A stretch of 64,000 nt of DNA from Taibaiella chishuiensis (lineage in GTDB: Bacteria > Bacteroidota > Bacteroidia > Chitinophagales > Chitinophagaceae): contig NZ_PYGD01000007.1 of the NCBI RefSeq assembly GCF_003014535.1, positions 124,001-188,000 of the forward strand, read 5' to 3'. A program made the translations under genes and the position numbers. The stretch's first letter is position 1. Each line of letters opens with the position of its first letter. The notes below the pieces were generated by a model. The model had not been told where the DNA came from and searched no databases. It was given only the letters and a program-made list of their open reading frames with translations. Shown here piece after piece: positions 43,992-52,814 of the stretch.

Positions 43992-43999
43992 TATTTTTG
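43992..43999 (+). promoter_or_regulatory. -7 promoter element for the metallophosphoesterase gene
   Basis: TATTTTTG matches TAnnTTTG, 34 bp before the ATG at 44034. Confidence 0.45.
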
Positions 44000-44033
44000 A
44001 ATCACTAAAATCACCCTCCAATTTAATTGATTA

Positions 44034-45299
44034 ATGCGAAGTCCGACCGGTATTGTTATTTCCCTGATCGTTTTTGCCATCCTCGAGTTTTATTGTCTTG
44101 TGGCCATGAGCGTTGCCATGCGCAACGCCAACAATGTATTCCGCTATAGCGCATTTGGCGTATATGCCTTACTCACCATCGTGGTATGGTACTGCCTGTT
44201 TACCTTCCGCAGTTGGCATATGCATGCCATGAACCCTACCCTGCGCATCCTGCTGATCTCTTTCGTGATCGGCTTCCTGGCAGCCAAGGTACTTGTAGCA
44301 ACCTTTATGCTGCTCGACGATCTGCGCAGGCTCATTACCTGGGCTATCCGGCACCTGGCCCGTTTCCTGCCGCAGGCGCCCAAAGACCCCGTAGAGCTAC
44401 CGGCACAGGGCATATCCCGCTCCACCTTCGTGGCCCGCGCCGCCATCCTGGCCGGCGGCCTGCTGCTCGGCGGTTTTATGTACGGTCCGCGCAACCGCTA
44501 CCGTTACCAGATCAAACGCAGTCAGCTCCGCTTCCCGCACCTGCCGGATGCCTTTAAAGGATTGAAGATCGTGCAGATCTCCGACATCCATTCGGGCAGC
44601 TTCGACAACCACGAAGCCGTAGCGCATGGCGTAGACCTGATCCTGAAAGAGAAACCCGATCTGATCCTGTTTACCGGTGACCTGGTTAACAATATCGCTT
44701 CGGAAATAGAGCCTTACAAAGATATTTTCAGCAGGCTGAAAGCACCGCTGGGCGTATACTCTACCTTAGGCAACCACGACTACGGCGACTATGTGGACTG
44801 GCCCGACCTGGCTGCCAAAGCCGCCAACCTGGAAAAGCTGAAGCAACACCATGCCGATATGGGCTGGCGCCTGATGATGAACGAGCATGTCGTGTTTGAA
44901 AAAGAAGGACAGAAACTGGCACTGCTGGGCGTGGAGAACTGGAGCAACCTGGCACGCTTCCCCAAACACGGCGACCTGGCTAAAGCTTATGCGGGCCTTA
45001 AAGAGCAGGATGTACCGGTTAAGATCCTGATGAGCCACGATCCGACGCATTGGGATGCGCAGATCCGTAAAGACTATAAAGACATAGACCTTACGCTGAG
45101 CGGGCATACACATGGCATGCAATTCGGCATTAAACTATCGTGGATGAAATGGAGCCCCGTGCAATATATCTATAAACAGTGGGCTGGCCTGTACCAGGAG
45201 GGCGACCAGTACATCAATGTAAACGTAGGTTACGGATTCCTGGGTTACCCCGGGCGGCTGGGTATACTGCCCGAAATATCGGTTATAGAACTGGTATAA
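44034..45299 (+). CDS. Membrane-anchored metallophosphoesterase (YkuE/calcineurin-like)
   Basis: A 421-aa protein. N-terminal hydrophobic segments lie at about 7-28, 38-56 and 66-90, with a further one near 138-155 (ARAAILAGGLLLGGFMYG). The calcineurin-like phosphoesterase domain spans about 175-421. All metal-binding motifs are visible: ISDIHSGS, FTGDLVNN, LGNHDYGDY, LMSHDPTHWD and LSGHTHGMQFG. The domain probably faces the periplasm. YkuE-type relatives act on phosphorylated lipids or nucleotides; the substrate cannot be read from the sequence. Confidence 0.92.
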   Translation: MRSPTGIVISLIVFAILEFYCLVAMSVAMRNANNVFRYSAFGVYALLTIVVWYCLFTFRSWHMHAMNPTLRILLISFVIGFLAAKVLVATFMLLDDLRRLITWAIRHLARFLPQAPKDPVELPAQGISRSTFVARAAILAGGLLLGGFMYGPRNRYRYQIKRSQLRFPHLPDAFKGLKIVQISDIHSGSFDNHEAVAHGVDLILKEKPDLILFTGDLVNNIASEIEPYKDIFSRLKAPLGVYSTLGNHDYGDYVDWPDLAAKAANLEKLKQHHADMGWRLMMNEHVVFEKEGQKLALLGVENWSNLARFPKHGDLAKAYAGLKEQDVPVKILMSHDPTHWDAQIRKDYKDIDLTLSGHTHGMQFGIKLSWMKWSPVQYIYKQWAGLYQEGDQYINVNVGYGFLGYPGRLGILPEISVIELV

Positions 45300-45427
45300 C
45301 CCCGCGGCACTAACCTTTACTTAACCCGGTCATAATACAAGGGTTATCCCCTAAAGTTTGTTAAAAATAGCCGTGATTTGACAAATCTGAAGTATTTTTC
45401 GCCTTTCAAACCAAAGCGCTTTAATTT

Positions 45428-46060
45428 ATGAAAATTCTTAAACCCACCATTGCAGCGGCGATGCTGTTGTGCACCTCGCTCTTCACCCATAAAACACAGG
45501 CCCAGGGCCTTATCCTTGGCATTAAAGTCGGCGCGACATTTGATAAAACACAGGGACAGAATCTCGACGGCAAATTCAGCGGCTATTTCCTAGGCGGCGC
45601 TTATGCCGGTATCCGGTTTACCGCGATCAAAGTACAGGCCGAGCTGCTGTTTTCCCAAAGCAAAGTAACTACCGGCGATAACTTTAAAAATGCTTTCGGC
45701 AATTACGTAAGCGGCACTGCCTCCAGCATTAAAGACGGTACCTTTAAAATGAACGAACTCTCTATCCCGGTATTGGTTGGTTTTAACCTGCTGCCTAAAC
45801 TGCTCTGGATACAGGCAGGTCCGCAGTACACCGGCGTAGTATCGATCAATGATGTAAACGGTTTTGTAAAAGAAACAAAAGATGTATTTAAAAGCGGCTA
45901 CCTCTCCGGTGTAGTTGGTGCTGAACTCCAGTTGCCATTCAGCCTGAATGTGGGCGCGCGGTACATCTTCGGCATCTCCGACCGTAACAATACCAATGTA
46001 AACGAATCATGGCGCACCAGCCACTTCCAGTTACATGTGGGCTACAGCTTCATGAAATAA
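45428..46060 (+). CDS. Small outer-membrane beta-barrel protein (PorT-like family)
   Basis: A 210-aa protein with a signal peptide (MKILKPTIAAAMLLCTSLFT, cleavage near TQAQG) and eight-stranded barrel character: LILGIKVGATFDKTQGQNLD, GYFLGGAYAGIRFTAIKVQA, ELLFSQSKVTTGDN, GAELQLPFSLNVGARYIFG, ending HFQLHVGYSFMK. This is the Bacteroidota OMP_b-brl_2 / PorT-like group. TTTG and TATTTTTC lie at 45377-45400 upstream as a possible promoter. Closed by the hairpin 46081-46109. Confidence 0.82.
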   Translation: MKILKPTIAAAMLLCTSLFTHKTQAQGLILGIKVGATFDKTQGQNLDGKFSGYFLGGAYAGIRFTAIKVQAELLFSQSKVTTGDNFKNAFGNYVSGTASSIKDGTFKMNELSIPVLVGFNLLPKLLWIQAGPQYTGVVSINDVNGFVKETKDVFKSGYLSGVVGAELQLPFSLNVGARYIFGISDRNNTNVNESWRTSHFQLHVGYSFMK

Positions 46061-46080
46061 ATACCCCCTTATAGAAAATT

Positions 46081-46109
46081 AAACGGGACCGATCATTTCG
46101 GTCCCGTTT
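46081..46109. terminator. Terminator between convergent genes
   Basis: Perfect 12-bp stem (46081-46092 with 46098-46109), 5-nt loop, then GTTTTT on plus. Confidence 0.85.
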
Positions 46110-46136
46110 GTTTTTATCTTATCGTTCGTTCTGGTA

Positions 46137-47264
46137 TCAGATCGATTCTTTTACTTTTTCGATCACGGCATCTACTTCTGCACGGGTATTGTGCCGGCTG
46201 AAGGAAAAGCGCACCGGTACCACGTTAGGATCGCTGTTGATCGCATTGATCACGTGACTGCCGGCATTGGCCCCGCTGCTGCAGGCGCTGCCACCCGATA
46301 CGCAGATGCCTGCCATATCGAGGTTGAACAGGATCATTTCGGATTTTTCTGATTTCGGGAACGCTACATTCAGTACGGTGTACAGGCTGCGCCCTTTATA
46401 ATCGCCATTGAACCGTACGCCCGGCACCTGCTGTTGCAGTTGCTGTGCCATATACTGTTTCAGCTCTTCTATGTATTGACTGTCTTCTGCATAACGTTCC
46501 ATAGCCAGTTCCAGCGCACGGGCAAAACCTACGATACCGTACAGGTTCTCGGTACCGGCACGCATATTACGTTCCTGGCCACCGCCGTTAAGCAGGGGCT
46601 TAATGGTTACGTTTTCGTTTACATACAAAATGCCCACGCCTTTAGGGCCATGAAACTTATGACCGGCGCCGGTAATAAAATGCACCGGGGTATCGCGCAG
46701 GCTTATGGGATAATGACCTACGGTCTGCACGGTATCGCAATGGAAAATAGCGTCGAATTCTTTACACAGGTTGCCCACGGCGTCGATCGGCAACAGGTTA
46801 CCGATTTCGTTATTGGCATGCATCAGGCTTACCAGGCAACGCTCTTCCGATGTTTCCAGCAGGCGGCGCAGGTCTTCGAGGTCTACATGTCCTTTTTCGT
46901 CCAGCTTTACAAAGCTCAGTTTAATACCGTGCCTGTGGTTCCAGAGCTCCACGGTATGCAGGGTGGCATGGTGTTCGATACGCGAACTGATAATATGCTT
47001 ACAGCCCAGGTCGTATACTGCGGCGGTAATAGCGGTATTGCTGCTTTCTGTACCACCGGAGGTAAAGAAAATTTCACCGGGATTGGCATTCAACAGTTTC
47101 GCCACAGACTTTCGCGCCTGTTCGATCGCCATCTTCGATTCCCGCCCATAAGAGTAGATCGATGAAGGGTTGCCGAACTTATCGGTAAAATAAGGCATCA
47201 TAGCCTCGAGGACTATAGGATCCATGGCAGTAGTCGCTGCGTTGTCGAAATAAATGCGTTCCAT
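46137..47264 (-). CDS. Cysteine desulfurase (NifS/IscS family)
   Basis: A 375-aa PLP enzyme that removes sulfur from cysteine for Fe-S clusters and thiolation. It shows MERIYFDNAATTAMDPIVLE, FTSGGTESSNTAI, the PLP lysine in ITGAGHKFHGPKGVG, and the catalytic loop SGGSACSSGANAGSHV with the persulfide Cys. The ATG at 47264 is the family-typical start; the frame extends to 47294. No iscU or suf genes are beside it. A TAACTTTG element lies 75 bp upstream. Confidence 0.95.
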   Translation of the reverse strand: MERIYFDNAATTAMDPIVLEAMMPYFTDKFGNPSSIYSYGRESKMAIEQARKSVAKLLNANPGEIFFTSGGTESSNTAITAAVYDLGCKHIISSRIEHHATLHTVELWNHRHGIKLSFVKLDEKGHVDLEDLRRLLETSEERCLVSLMHANNEIGNLLPIDAVGNLCKEFDAIFHCDTVQTVGHYPISLRDTPVHFITGAGHKFHGPKGVGILYVNENVTIKPLLNGGGQERNMRAGTENLYGIVGFARALELAMERYAEDSQYIEELKQYMAQQLQQQVPGVRFNGDYKGRSLYTVLNVAFPKSEKSEMILFNLDMAGICVSGGSACSSGANAGSHVINAINSDPNVVPVRFSFSRHNTRAEVDAVIEKVKESI

Positions 47265-47338
47265 AAACCGGGAGTATGACTGCAGTTCATACATCTTTTA
47301 CTGCAGCAATGGCTGTTATTTTATTAAAAAATCAGGCG

Positions 47339-47346
47339 CAAAGTTA
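47339..47346 (-). promoter_or_regulatory. -7 promoter element for the cysteine desulfurase gene
   Basis: On minus TAACTTTG matches TAnnTTTG exactly, between the desulfurase and the pseudouridine synthase genes. Confidence 0.45.
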
Positions 47347-47389
47347 TAAAAATTTACAAGTAATCATAGGGTATGCATACAGATAAAAC

Positions 47390-47998
47390 CTATTGCCAGT
47401 TATCGATGTGCAGCAGGCGGAAAAAATCGGTTTCTTCCAGTTCCCTGACAGCGCCCGGGGCCAAGCCACCCAGTTCGATATCTTCGATCGCCACGCGGAT
47501 CAGTCGCTTGCAGCGGTGTCCTACCGTAGTCACCATTTTGCGCACCTGGTGAAACTTACCTTCGGTAAGGGTGATCTGCAGCCAGGTCTCGGGTACCTTC
47601 CAGGTATGCGAAGGGTCGAGCGGCGGGAGGTTAGGCGGCGGTGCAACGATCTCCACATCGCAGGGCAAGGTGGTATAGTCGTCGTGTCCTTTGCCCGGCA
47701 GGGTAATACCGGTACGCAGCAGGTGCAATGCCGGCGCTTCTACCAGGCCTTTGACCAGTACCAGGTAAATACGTTTATGCGGCACCTGGCCCTGGAACAG
47801 GAGCCGGGTTACCTTTTTATTGGTGGTGAGTAATAACAGGCCTTCCGAATGGTTATCGAGCCGGCCTATAGCATGCGTTCCCTCGGGAAAGTCGAATTTA
47901 AGGTGCCCCAGAAGACGCACCTTATCCGGGCTTACGAACTGGGAGACCATGCGGTAGGGTTTGTTTATGGCGAAATAACGATGGCTGGTTGCGGACAT
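47390..47998 (-). CDS. Ribosomal pseudouridine synthase (RluE-like)
   Basis: A 202-aa RsuA/RluE-type enzyme that isomerises uridine in rRNA. It has FAINKPYRMVSQFV at the start, the catalytic motif HAIGRLDNHSEGLLLLT with the essential Asp, and LTEGKFHQVRKMVTTVGH near the end. There is no S4 domain, as in RluE. It is 34 bp from the ATG to a terminator hairpin of the upstream gene, so it is probably transcribed alone. Confidence 0.93.
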   Translation of the reverse strand: MSATSHRYFAINKPYRMVSQFVSPDKVRLLGHLKFDFPEGTHAIGRLDNHSEGLLLLTTNKKVTRLLFQGQVPHKRIYLVLVKGLVEAPALHLLRTGITLPGKGHDDYTTLPCDVEIVAPPPNLPPLDPSHTWKVPETWLQITLTEGKFHQVRKMVTTVGHRCKRLIRVAIEDIELGGLAPGAVRELEETDFFRLLHIDNWQ

Positions 47999-48018
47999 AA
48001 GCGGGCATGAATAGAAAA

Positions 48019-48048
48019 CATCCCCGGCATGATCGTATGCCGGGGATG
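48019..48048 (-). terminator. Terminator after the L,D-transpeptidase gene
   Basis: Perfect 12-bp stem (48019-48030 with 48037-48048), 6-nt loop, and TTTTCT on the minus strand, 33 bp past the stop at 48081. Confidence 0.85.
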
Positions 48049-48080
48049 CAAATGTAGCAGAATCTTATATAACAAGGGAC

Positions 48081-49742
48081 TTAGAACCCGTAAACAGGAC
48101 GCATGGCAATATCACGGCCATAAACGTCGTCGAGGTAACGAAGCCCGGTACCCGTACTGTCCGGCGCTACGGTAAGGTAAACGATATACACGGGCAGCGG
48201 CCGTTTTATCGGCTCCAGTTTGGTCTTGCGGGTTTCTATAACCGAGTCGATACGCCCCCGGCCGTAGCCGCGGTCGGACAACAGGACTTCCGCAAAATCT
48301 TTAGGGTTCTGTACGCGTACACAACCCGAGCTCAGCGCCCGCGAACGCAGGCCAAAGTCGCCCCGGTGCGGTGTATCGTGCAGGTAGATATCCCATTTGT
48401 TAGGCAGGTTAAATTTGATCTCGCCCAGGGAGTTATGGGCTCCGGGAGGTTGCCGGTAAGAAAAACGTTTATAATTTTCGCCGTTGACCATTTCCGTTAC
48501 ATCACGTCCTTTGGCATCGAAGGCGCGCAGGCCTTTGCGGGCCAGGTAACCGGCGCCGGCACGGCTTACACCCGGACCAACATCGTTTTTAAGAATGGTA
48601 GGCGGTACGCCCCAGGGCGGGTTGAACACCACGTTGGCCATAGGCGCCCAGAGCGTAGGGGTTTGTCTTGCTTTTTTACCGACCACTACACGGCTATGCC
48701 ATTTCAGGTCGTTGTCTCGGTAATAGTCTACTTCCATCAGGGGTATGGTTACCCATACGTGCTCTGCGCCTATTTCGCGGGGCAGTGCCCTGAGGCGGTC
48801 CATATTCATTTGCAGCGACTGAACATAGGCATCCGGATCGGTTCTCAGCTTTTTATAGGTCGCACTATCGTTCTTGCCGGTTATGCGCAACTGATGGTAA
48901 TACTGGTAAGTGGCAATCGCATTGGCGGTAGCGCCGCTATCGCCTGTAGCCATCATGATACCAGGCAGTTCTTTACCGATTACCGCCTGCAGGCTACTGT
49001 CCTGCACGCCAAGCCTTACGCCGGCTTTGAGCCGCAGGTAGAGGCTGTCCTGCTTCAGTTGCTGCCATTGTTCCATAGCGGCAATCATCTGGTTATAGCT
49101 TTTGAGCAGGGGCCTGAAGGTATCGAGCGCCGGCAGCTGCTGTTTGTTTTTACTGGCCTCTACCAGGTAGCGTGCCCCATTGAAGGCCGTATCGTTGGCG
49201 GCAAACCATTGATCGTCTGCTTTACGGATATCCTCTTTGCCCATCAGCAGATCGCGGGCTGCAGTCAGGTAAGCGGCCGTAAGGGCCTTATCCCATCGTA
49301 CAACGCTATCCACGGGCAGTGCTCCCTTTTGATCCCGGCCGGCTTCGGCCAGTATCCTGCGGATATCCGCAAGGTGGTACCGCGTGGTATCGAGCCCTTC
49401 GCGGCTTAAGGCGGCAAGCGCCTGGACAAGGCCAGCCGTGCTGCTCTTGATACCTTTGCTTTCAAACCAGATCGGCTCATTGCCCGACAGCCGGTAAGCG
49501 TACTTTACATTAAGATCAACATCGCGTAAAAGTTGTTTCCTGAACAGGGAATCGGAGGGATCGATCTGCGCCGTAACGGGCGCCATTGCAGTTTTAAAGT
49601 CTTCGATAGAAACGGGATCATCTTCGAAGAAAGTGGCCAGTCCGCCTTTTTTACCGGTCCCGGAGGAGCAGGACAACAGACAAAGGGACAGGCCCATGGT
49701 GACCACCAGGAGGTGGACATGCGGTTTTCGTCGGGGTTTCAT
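48081..49742 (-). CDS. L,D-transpeptidase lipoprotein (YcbB-like)
   Basis: A 553-aa envelope enzyme. A lipoprotein signal (LLVVTMGLSLCLLSCSS) is followed by a scaffold region and then the YkuD catalytic domain at about 330-500. The signature runs HDTPHRGDFGLRSRALSSG followed by CVRVQNP, with nucleophile Cys474 and the preceding His. The large N-terminal scaffold and length match YcbB/LdtD-type enzymes that form 3-3 cross-links in peptidoglycan. A C-terminal tail of about 50 residues follows the domain. Confidence 0.92.
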   Translation of the reverse strand: MKPRRKPHVHLLVVTMGLSLCLLSCSSGTGKKGGLATFFEDDPVSIEDFKTAMAPVTAQIDPSDSLFRKQLLRDVDLNVKYAYRLSGNEPIWFESKGIKSSTAGLVQALAALSREGLDTTRYHLADIRRILAEAGRDQKGALPVDSVVRWDKALTAAYLTAARDLLMGKEDIRKADDQWFAANDTAFNGARYLVEASKNKQQLPALDTFRPLLKSYNQMIAAMEQWQQLKQDSLYLRLKAGVRLGVQDSSLQAVIGKELPGIMMATGDSGATANAIATYQYYHQLRITGKNDSATYKKLRTDPDAYVQSLQMNMDRLRALPREIGAEHVWVTIPLMEVDYYRDNDLKWHSRVVVGKKARQTPTLWAPMANVVFNPPWGVPPTILKNDVGPGVSRAGAGYLARKGLRAFDAKGRDVTEMVNGENYKRFSYRQPPGAHNSLGEIKFNLPNKWDIYLHDTPHRGDFGLRSRALSSGCVRVQNPKDFAEVLLSDRGYGRGRIDSVIETRKTKLEPIKRPLPVYIVYLTVAPDSTGTGLRYLDDVYGRDIAMRPVYGF

Positions 49743-49876
49743 AACTTGTTTTACAGGGTTACTGGGTTAGGTAGTGCAAATATCAAGCCATTTTTAATCA
49801 TAACCCGTTTTAAATTGCCAAAAAAAAGAAAATGCCTGAAATCAGGGAGCGCAACACAAACGAAGCAGAATCCGCT

Positions 49877-49884
49877 TAGCTTTG
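49877..49884 (+). promoter_or_regulatory. -7 promoter element for the DUF3347 lipoprotein gene
   Basis: TAGCTTTG matches TAnnTTTG, 11 bp before the first ATG (49896), implying a very short leader and perhaps favouring the second ATG at 49899. Confidence 0.45.
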
Positions 49885-49895
49885 CACAAAACCGT

Positions 49896-50495
49896 ATGAT
49901 GAGCAGCAGCAAGCGCCTGATAACCGCCTTACTTTATACCTTTCCCGTTTGGGCTATGGTAGCCTGCCGCAATACGGCTGATGCACCGGCACGTAACAGG
50001 CAAGGGTCGAAGGCGGCAATAAGCCTGCTGGATACTACGGCAACAGCCGGCATGCAGCAATTGCTCTATCATTACTACGACCTTAAAGATGCGCTTGCAG
50101 CAACCCGTAGCACAGCTGCCCGAGGCGCGGCGGAGGCCATGCAACACCAGGTCAGCGCCCTGCGTGTACAACTGGAAGCCGCAGACAGCAATGCCGCTTA
50201 CCTGCACGCATTACAAAGCCACCTGGACACTATAAGTGGCAACCTGGATCACATACTGACCCTGAAGGATGAAAGCTGCGAGCAGCAACGCGTTTATTTC
50301 AAACCTATCTCCGAAGCGCTATATGATGCGCTTAAACTGATCAGGATACAGCACCTTACCGTCTACCATACCTTTTGCCCGATGGCCTTTCGCGAAAAAG
50401 GCGCCTTCTGGCTAAGCGAATTCCCGGAAATACGCAACCCCTATTTCGGCGCCAAGATGATCGAATGCGGCGAAGTGATCGATACCCTCCGGTAA
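49896..50495 (+). CDS. DUF3347-type lipoprotein
   Basis: A 199-aa protein with a lipoprotein signal (LLYTFPVWAMVACRNTADA). The mature domain opens LLYHYYDLKDALAATRSTAA and ends with HTFCPMAFREKGAFWLSEFP, EIRNPYFGAKMIECGEV, the DUF3347 signature. This domain is often found with copper or heavy-metal efflux proteins in Bacteroidota, and the conserved Cys/Met pair (CPM...KMIECG) may bind metal. No efflux genes are adjacent. Confidence 0.85.
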   Translation: MMSSSKRLITALLYTFPVWAMVACRNTADAPARNRQGSKAAISLLDTTATAGMQQLLYHYYDLKDALAATRSTAARGAAEAMQHQVSALRVQLEAADSNAAYLHALQSHLDTISGNLDHILTLKDESCEQQRVYFKPISEALYDALKLIRIQHLTVYHTFCPMAFREKGAFWLSEFPEIRNPYFGAKMIECGEVIDTLR

Positions 50496-50694
50496 GGCAT
50501 AACACCAACACACAAGCTTAGCTGCCCCACCTGTTTACCGGGGCACGCTGCAGGCATAAATTGCCCTGTTTCCATACACTGACCACCGGCGCTTCCCGGA
50601 TCAGCAGGCGCTTCATGCCCGCTTTTGCAGGCTGCCCAGGCATGCCCGCAAAAAACAATCTTTTTCCGGAATATTTTACAGAAAGGCCGCCGGG

Positions 50695-50727
50695 GGACTT
50701 TTTTGCACTTATCACTTGCGAACTTTG
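50695..50727 (+). promoter_or_regulatory. Shared 33-bp upstream element (copy 4)
   Basis: GGACTTTTTTGCA (one imperfect arm), 14 bp between TTTG (50702-50705) and GAACTTTG (50720-50727), 59 bp before the ATG at 50787. Confidence 0.55.
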
Positions 50728-50786
50728 TACCCGGTAAAACAACGAACCAAATCCATCCATTTCTTTTATCCATTCAAACATTGCTT

Positions 50787-51233
50787 ATGAAAAAAACCAG
50801 CATCTTCCTGGCCCTCTTCCTGTTGGCCGGTCTTGGTAAATCCTTTGCGGGTTACCTCAAAATCATCAATATGACGCCTTGTAGCTTCCAATTCTATAGT
50901 GGCTACGGTACCATTACCGATCCTTCTACCACACCGCCTACCGTTTATGGCTTCTCCTTCGGCCCGATGACGGTGGGTAGTATGGCAACCGTTAATTATG
51001 CCAACCCGACGCTGATACCCGGCTTTAGCGGCCCCTCTACCCCGCTTGCTACCACCGGTTGCGCCGAAGTGGTTAAAGTAAACGGTCCCGGCACAGGCTT
51101 CCCGATCGGCAAAACGCCGCCCATCAACAGCTATAGCAGTACCAACAACCCGTCCTGCAATGGCGGCAACAACTATACCATGGGCTGGAACCCCAGCAGC
51201 AGTGGCTGTGACGCCGTGATCCTGATTTTCTGA
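50787..51233 (+). CDS. Small secreted protein of the NxTxC...CNxGN family (member 4)
   Basis: A 148-aa protein with signal peptide MKKTSIFLALFLLAGLGKSF (cleavage near AGYLK). The mature part opens KIINMTPCSFQFYSGYG and has GFPIGKTPPINSYSSTNNPS then CNGGNNYTMGWNPSS, ending CDAVILIF. Four mature Cys. First of four tandem paralogues on the plus strand. The start at 50787 removes 54 residues of non-signal open frame. Function unknown; secretion by Sec is clear. Confidence 0.85.
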   Translation: MKKTSIFLALFLLAGLGKSFAGYLKIINMTPCSFQFYSGYGTITDPSTTPPTVYGFSFGPMTVGSMATVNYANPTLIPGFSGPSTPLATTGCAEVVKVNGPGTGFPIGKTPPINSYSSTNNPSCNGGNNYTMGWNPSSSGCDAVILIF

Positions 51234-51256
51234 TCCGGTACCTGATATTATCTCAA

Positions 51257-51291
51257 CCGGCAGGCGGCTCCAATATGGGGCCGCCTGCCGG
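51257..51291 (+). terminator. Terminator after member 4
   Basis: Perfect 12-bp GC-rich stem (51257-51268 with 51280-51291) then CTTTTC. Confidence 0.8.
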
Positions 51292-51380
51292 CTTTTCAGG
51301 GCACTGCAGCTATGGCCGCGACCAGGCCAGCCCATACACATAGCCATCTCCCATCCGGGAAAGAGCGATAAGGCACGGGG

Positions 51381-51413
51381 GCATTTTTTGCCCCCGACTA
51401 TTAGGATATTTGC
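51381..51413 (+). promoter_or_regulatory. Shared 33-bp upstream element (copy 5)
   Basis: GGCATTTTTTGCC, 14 bp between TTTG (51388-51391) and GATATTTG (51406-51413), 115 bp before the ATG at 51529. The flanking G and C runs extend the inverted repeat to a hairpin-capable stem. Confidence 0.6.
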
Positions 51414-51528
51414 TTTTTTATCAGCCGTATATACATACACAGGTTCAATATTAAACCGCGGCGCCTGTAGGTGTTTATCCAGCTGTATAAATGATCATTT
51501 ATTCACCCATACACAAAACAAAACTGTT

Positions 51529-51981
51529 ATGAAAAAGACCAGTTTATGCCTTGCCCTGTTCCTGCTGGCGGCCTGCAGCAGCACATTTGCCGGGTTCCTC
51601 AACATCGTTAACTTAACACCGTGCACCTTCGAGTTTTACAGTGGCTACGGCAGTATCCCCAACCCTGCATCGCCGGGCACACCTTATACCTTCGGGTTCA
51701 ACGGCATAATTGTACCGCAGGGTACTTCCTACTATGCAGATCCCAGCTACCTGCCGCAGCTTTCAACCGACGCGCCCCAGAACCTATGGTCCACCGGCTG
51801 CGTAGTGTCGTCCAAGGTGCTCGGTCCGGGCCCCGGGTACAATGCTTTCTTTATCAGCAAGAATGCCCCCAACACCTTTTTCGTAAGCACCAATACCCCA
51901 ACCTGTAATGGTGGTAACAACTTCACGATGAACTGGAACCAATCGGGCAATAACTGTGACGCCGTAATCCTAATTTTCTGA
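51529..51981 (+). CDS. Small secreted protein of the NxTxC...CNxGN family (member 5)
   Basis: A 150-aa protein with signal peptide MKKTSLCLALFLLAACSSTF. LLAACS could also be read as a lipobox, unlike in the sisters, so this member may be a lipoprotein. The mature part has LNIVNLTPCTFEFYSGYGS, a variable middle (YFADPSYLPQLSTD-like), and TPTCNGGNNFTMNWNQSGNN, ending CDAVILIF. It follows member 4 by 295 bp with its own promoter element, and it shares a duplicated upstream region with member 6. Confidence 0.85.
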   Translation: MKKTSLCLALFLLAACSSTFAGFLNIVNLTPCTFEFYSGYGSIPNPASPGTPYTFGFNGIIVPQGTSYYADPSYLPQLSTDAPQNLWSTGCVVSSKVLGPGPGYNAFFISKNAPNTFFVSTNTPTCNGGNNFTMNWNQSGNNCDAVILIF

Positions 51982-52004
51982 TCTGGCATTTGATATTATC
52001 TCAA

Positions 52005-52038
52005 CCGACAGGCGGCTCCGGGTGGAGCCGCCTGTCGG
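52005..52038 (+). terminator. Terminator after member 5
   Basis: Perfect 15-bp stem (52005-52019 with 52024-52038) with GGGT loop; related in sequence to the terminator after member 4. Confidence 0.8.
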
Positions 52039-52125
52039 CTTTCCGAGCGCTGCAGCTAAGGCCGCAGTCAGGCCAGCCCATATATATCCCCATCTCCCAT
52101 CCAGGAAGCGGCGATAAGATACAAG

Positions 52126-52158
52126 GGCATTTTTTGCCCCCGGCTATCAGGATATTTG
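52126..52158 (+). promoter_or_regulatory. Shared 33-bp upstream element (copy 6)
   Basis: GGCATTTTTTGCC, 14 bp between TTTG (52133-52136) and GATATTTG (52151-52158), 110 bp before the ATG at 52269. Nearly identical to copy 5 over the whole leader. Confidence 0.6.
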
Positions 52159-52268
52159 CTTTTTTATCAGCCGCATATGCATGCACAGGTTCAATATTAA
52201 ACCGCGGCGCCTGCGGGTACTTATCGTGCTGTATAAAAGACATTCATTCACCCATACACAAACCAATT

Positions 52269-52724
52269 ATGAAAAAGACCAGTTTATTCCTTGCGTTATT
52301 TGCCTCGGCTGTTTTTGGCAAAACCTATGCCGGTTCTTTCAAAGTGATCAACATGACGCCCTGCGATTTCGAACTCTACAGTGGTATCGGTTCGCAGCTC
52401 GATCCCAGCGGCGCCAGCTACCAGTTTACCTTCGGGCCGATCAATGTAACGGCGAACGGCCAGGTTACTTACAATGATTTAAGCACGATGCCGAACTTCA
52501 ATACCTATGCACCCAACGGCGTACTACAGGGTTCCGTACTTTGCGCCGAACTCACTAAGGTAAACGGTCCAGGCCCGGGTTACGCCGCATTCCCGATCGG
52601 CAAAATGACGCCCTACACGAGTTATACCAGCACTAACAATCCTACCTGTAACAATGGTAACAATTACAACATGTTCTGGAACATCGGCAGTAATAACTGC
52701 GATGCGGTAATCCTTATTTTCTAA
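52269..52724 (+). CDS. Small secreted protein of the NxTxC...CNxGN family (member 6)
   Basis: A 151-aa protein with signal peptide MKKTSLFLALFASAVFGKTY (cleavage near AGSFK). The mature part has FKVINMTPCDFELYSGIGSQ, FPIGKMTPYTSYTSTNNPTC and NNGNNYNMFWNIGSNN, ending CDAVILIF. It is closest to members 4 and 7 in the C-terminal third. No hairpin lies between it and member 7 (90 bp), so the two may share a transcript. Confidence 0.85.
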   Translation: MKKTSLFLALFASAVFGKTYAGSFKVINMTPCDFELYSGIGSQLDPSGASYQFTFGPINVTANGQVTYNDLSTMPNFNTYAPNGVLQGSVLCAELTKVNGPGPGYAAFPIGKMTPYTSYTSTNNPTCNNGNNYNMFWNIGSNNCDAVILIF

Positions 52725-52814
52725 AATATAACCGGGTGCTTTTATAACCCGTACCTATCAACGCCGTAAGGCTTTTTTAAAAACGCTTTTATTCATTTTA
52801 ATCCAACCAATTCT

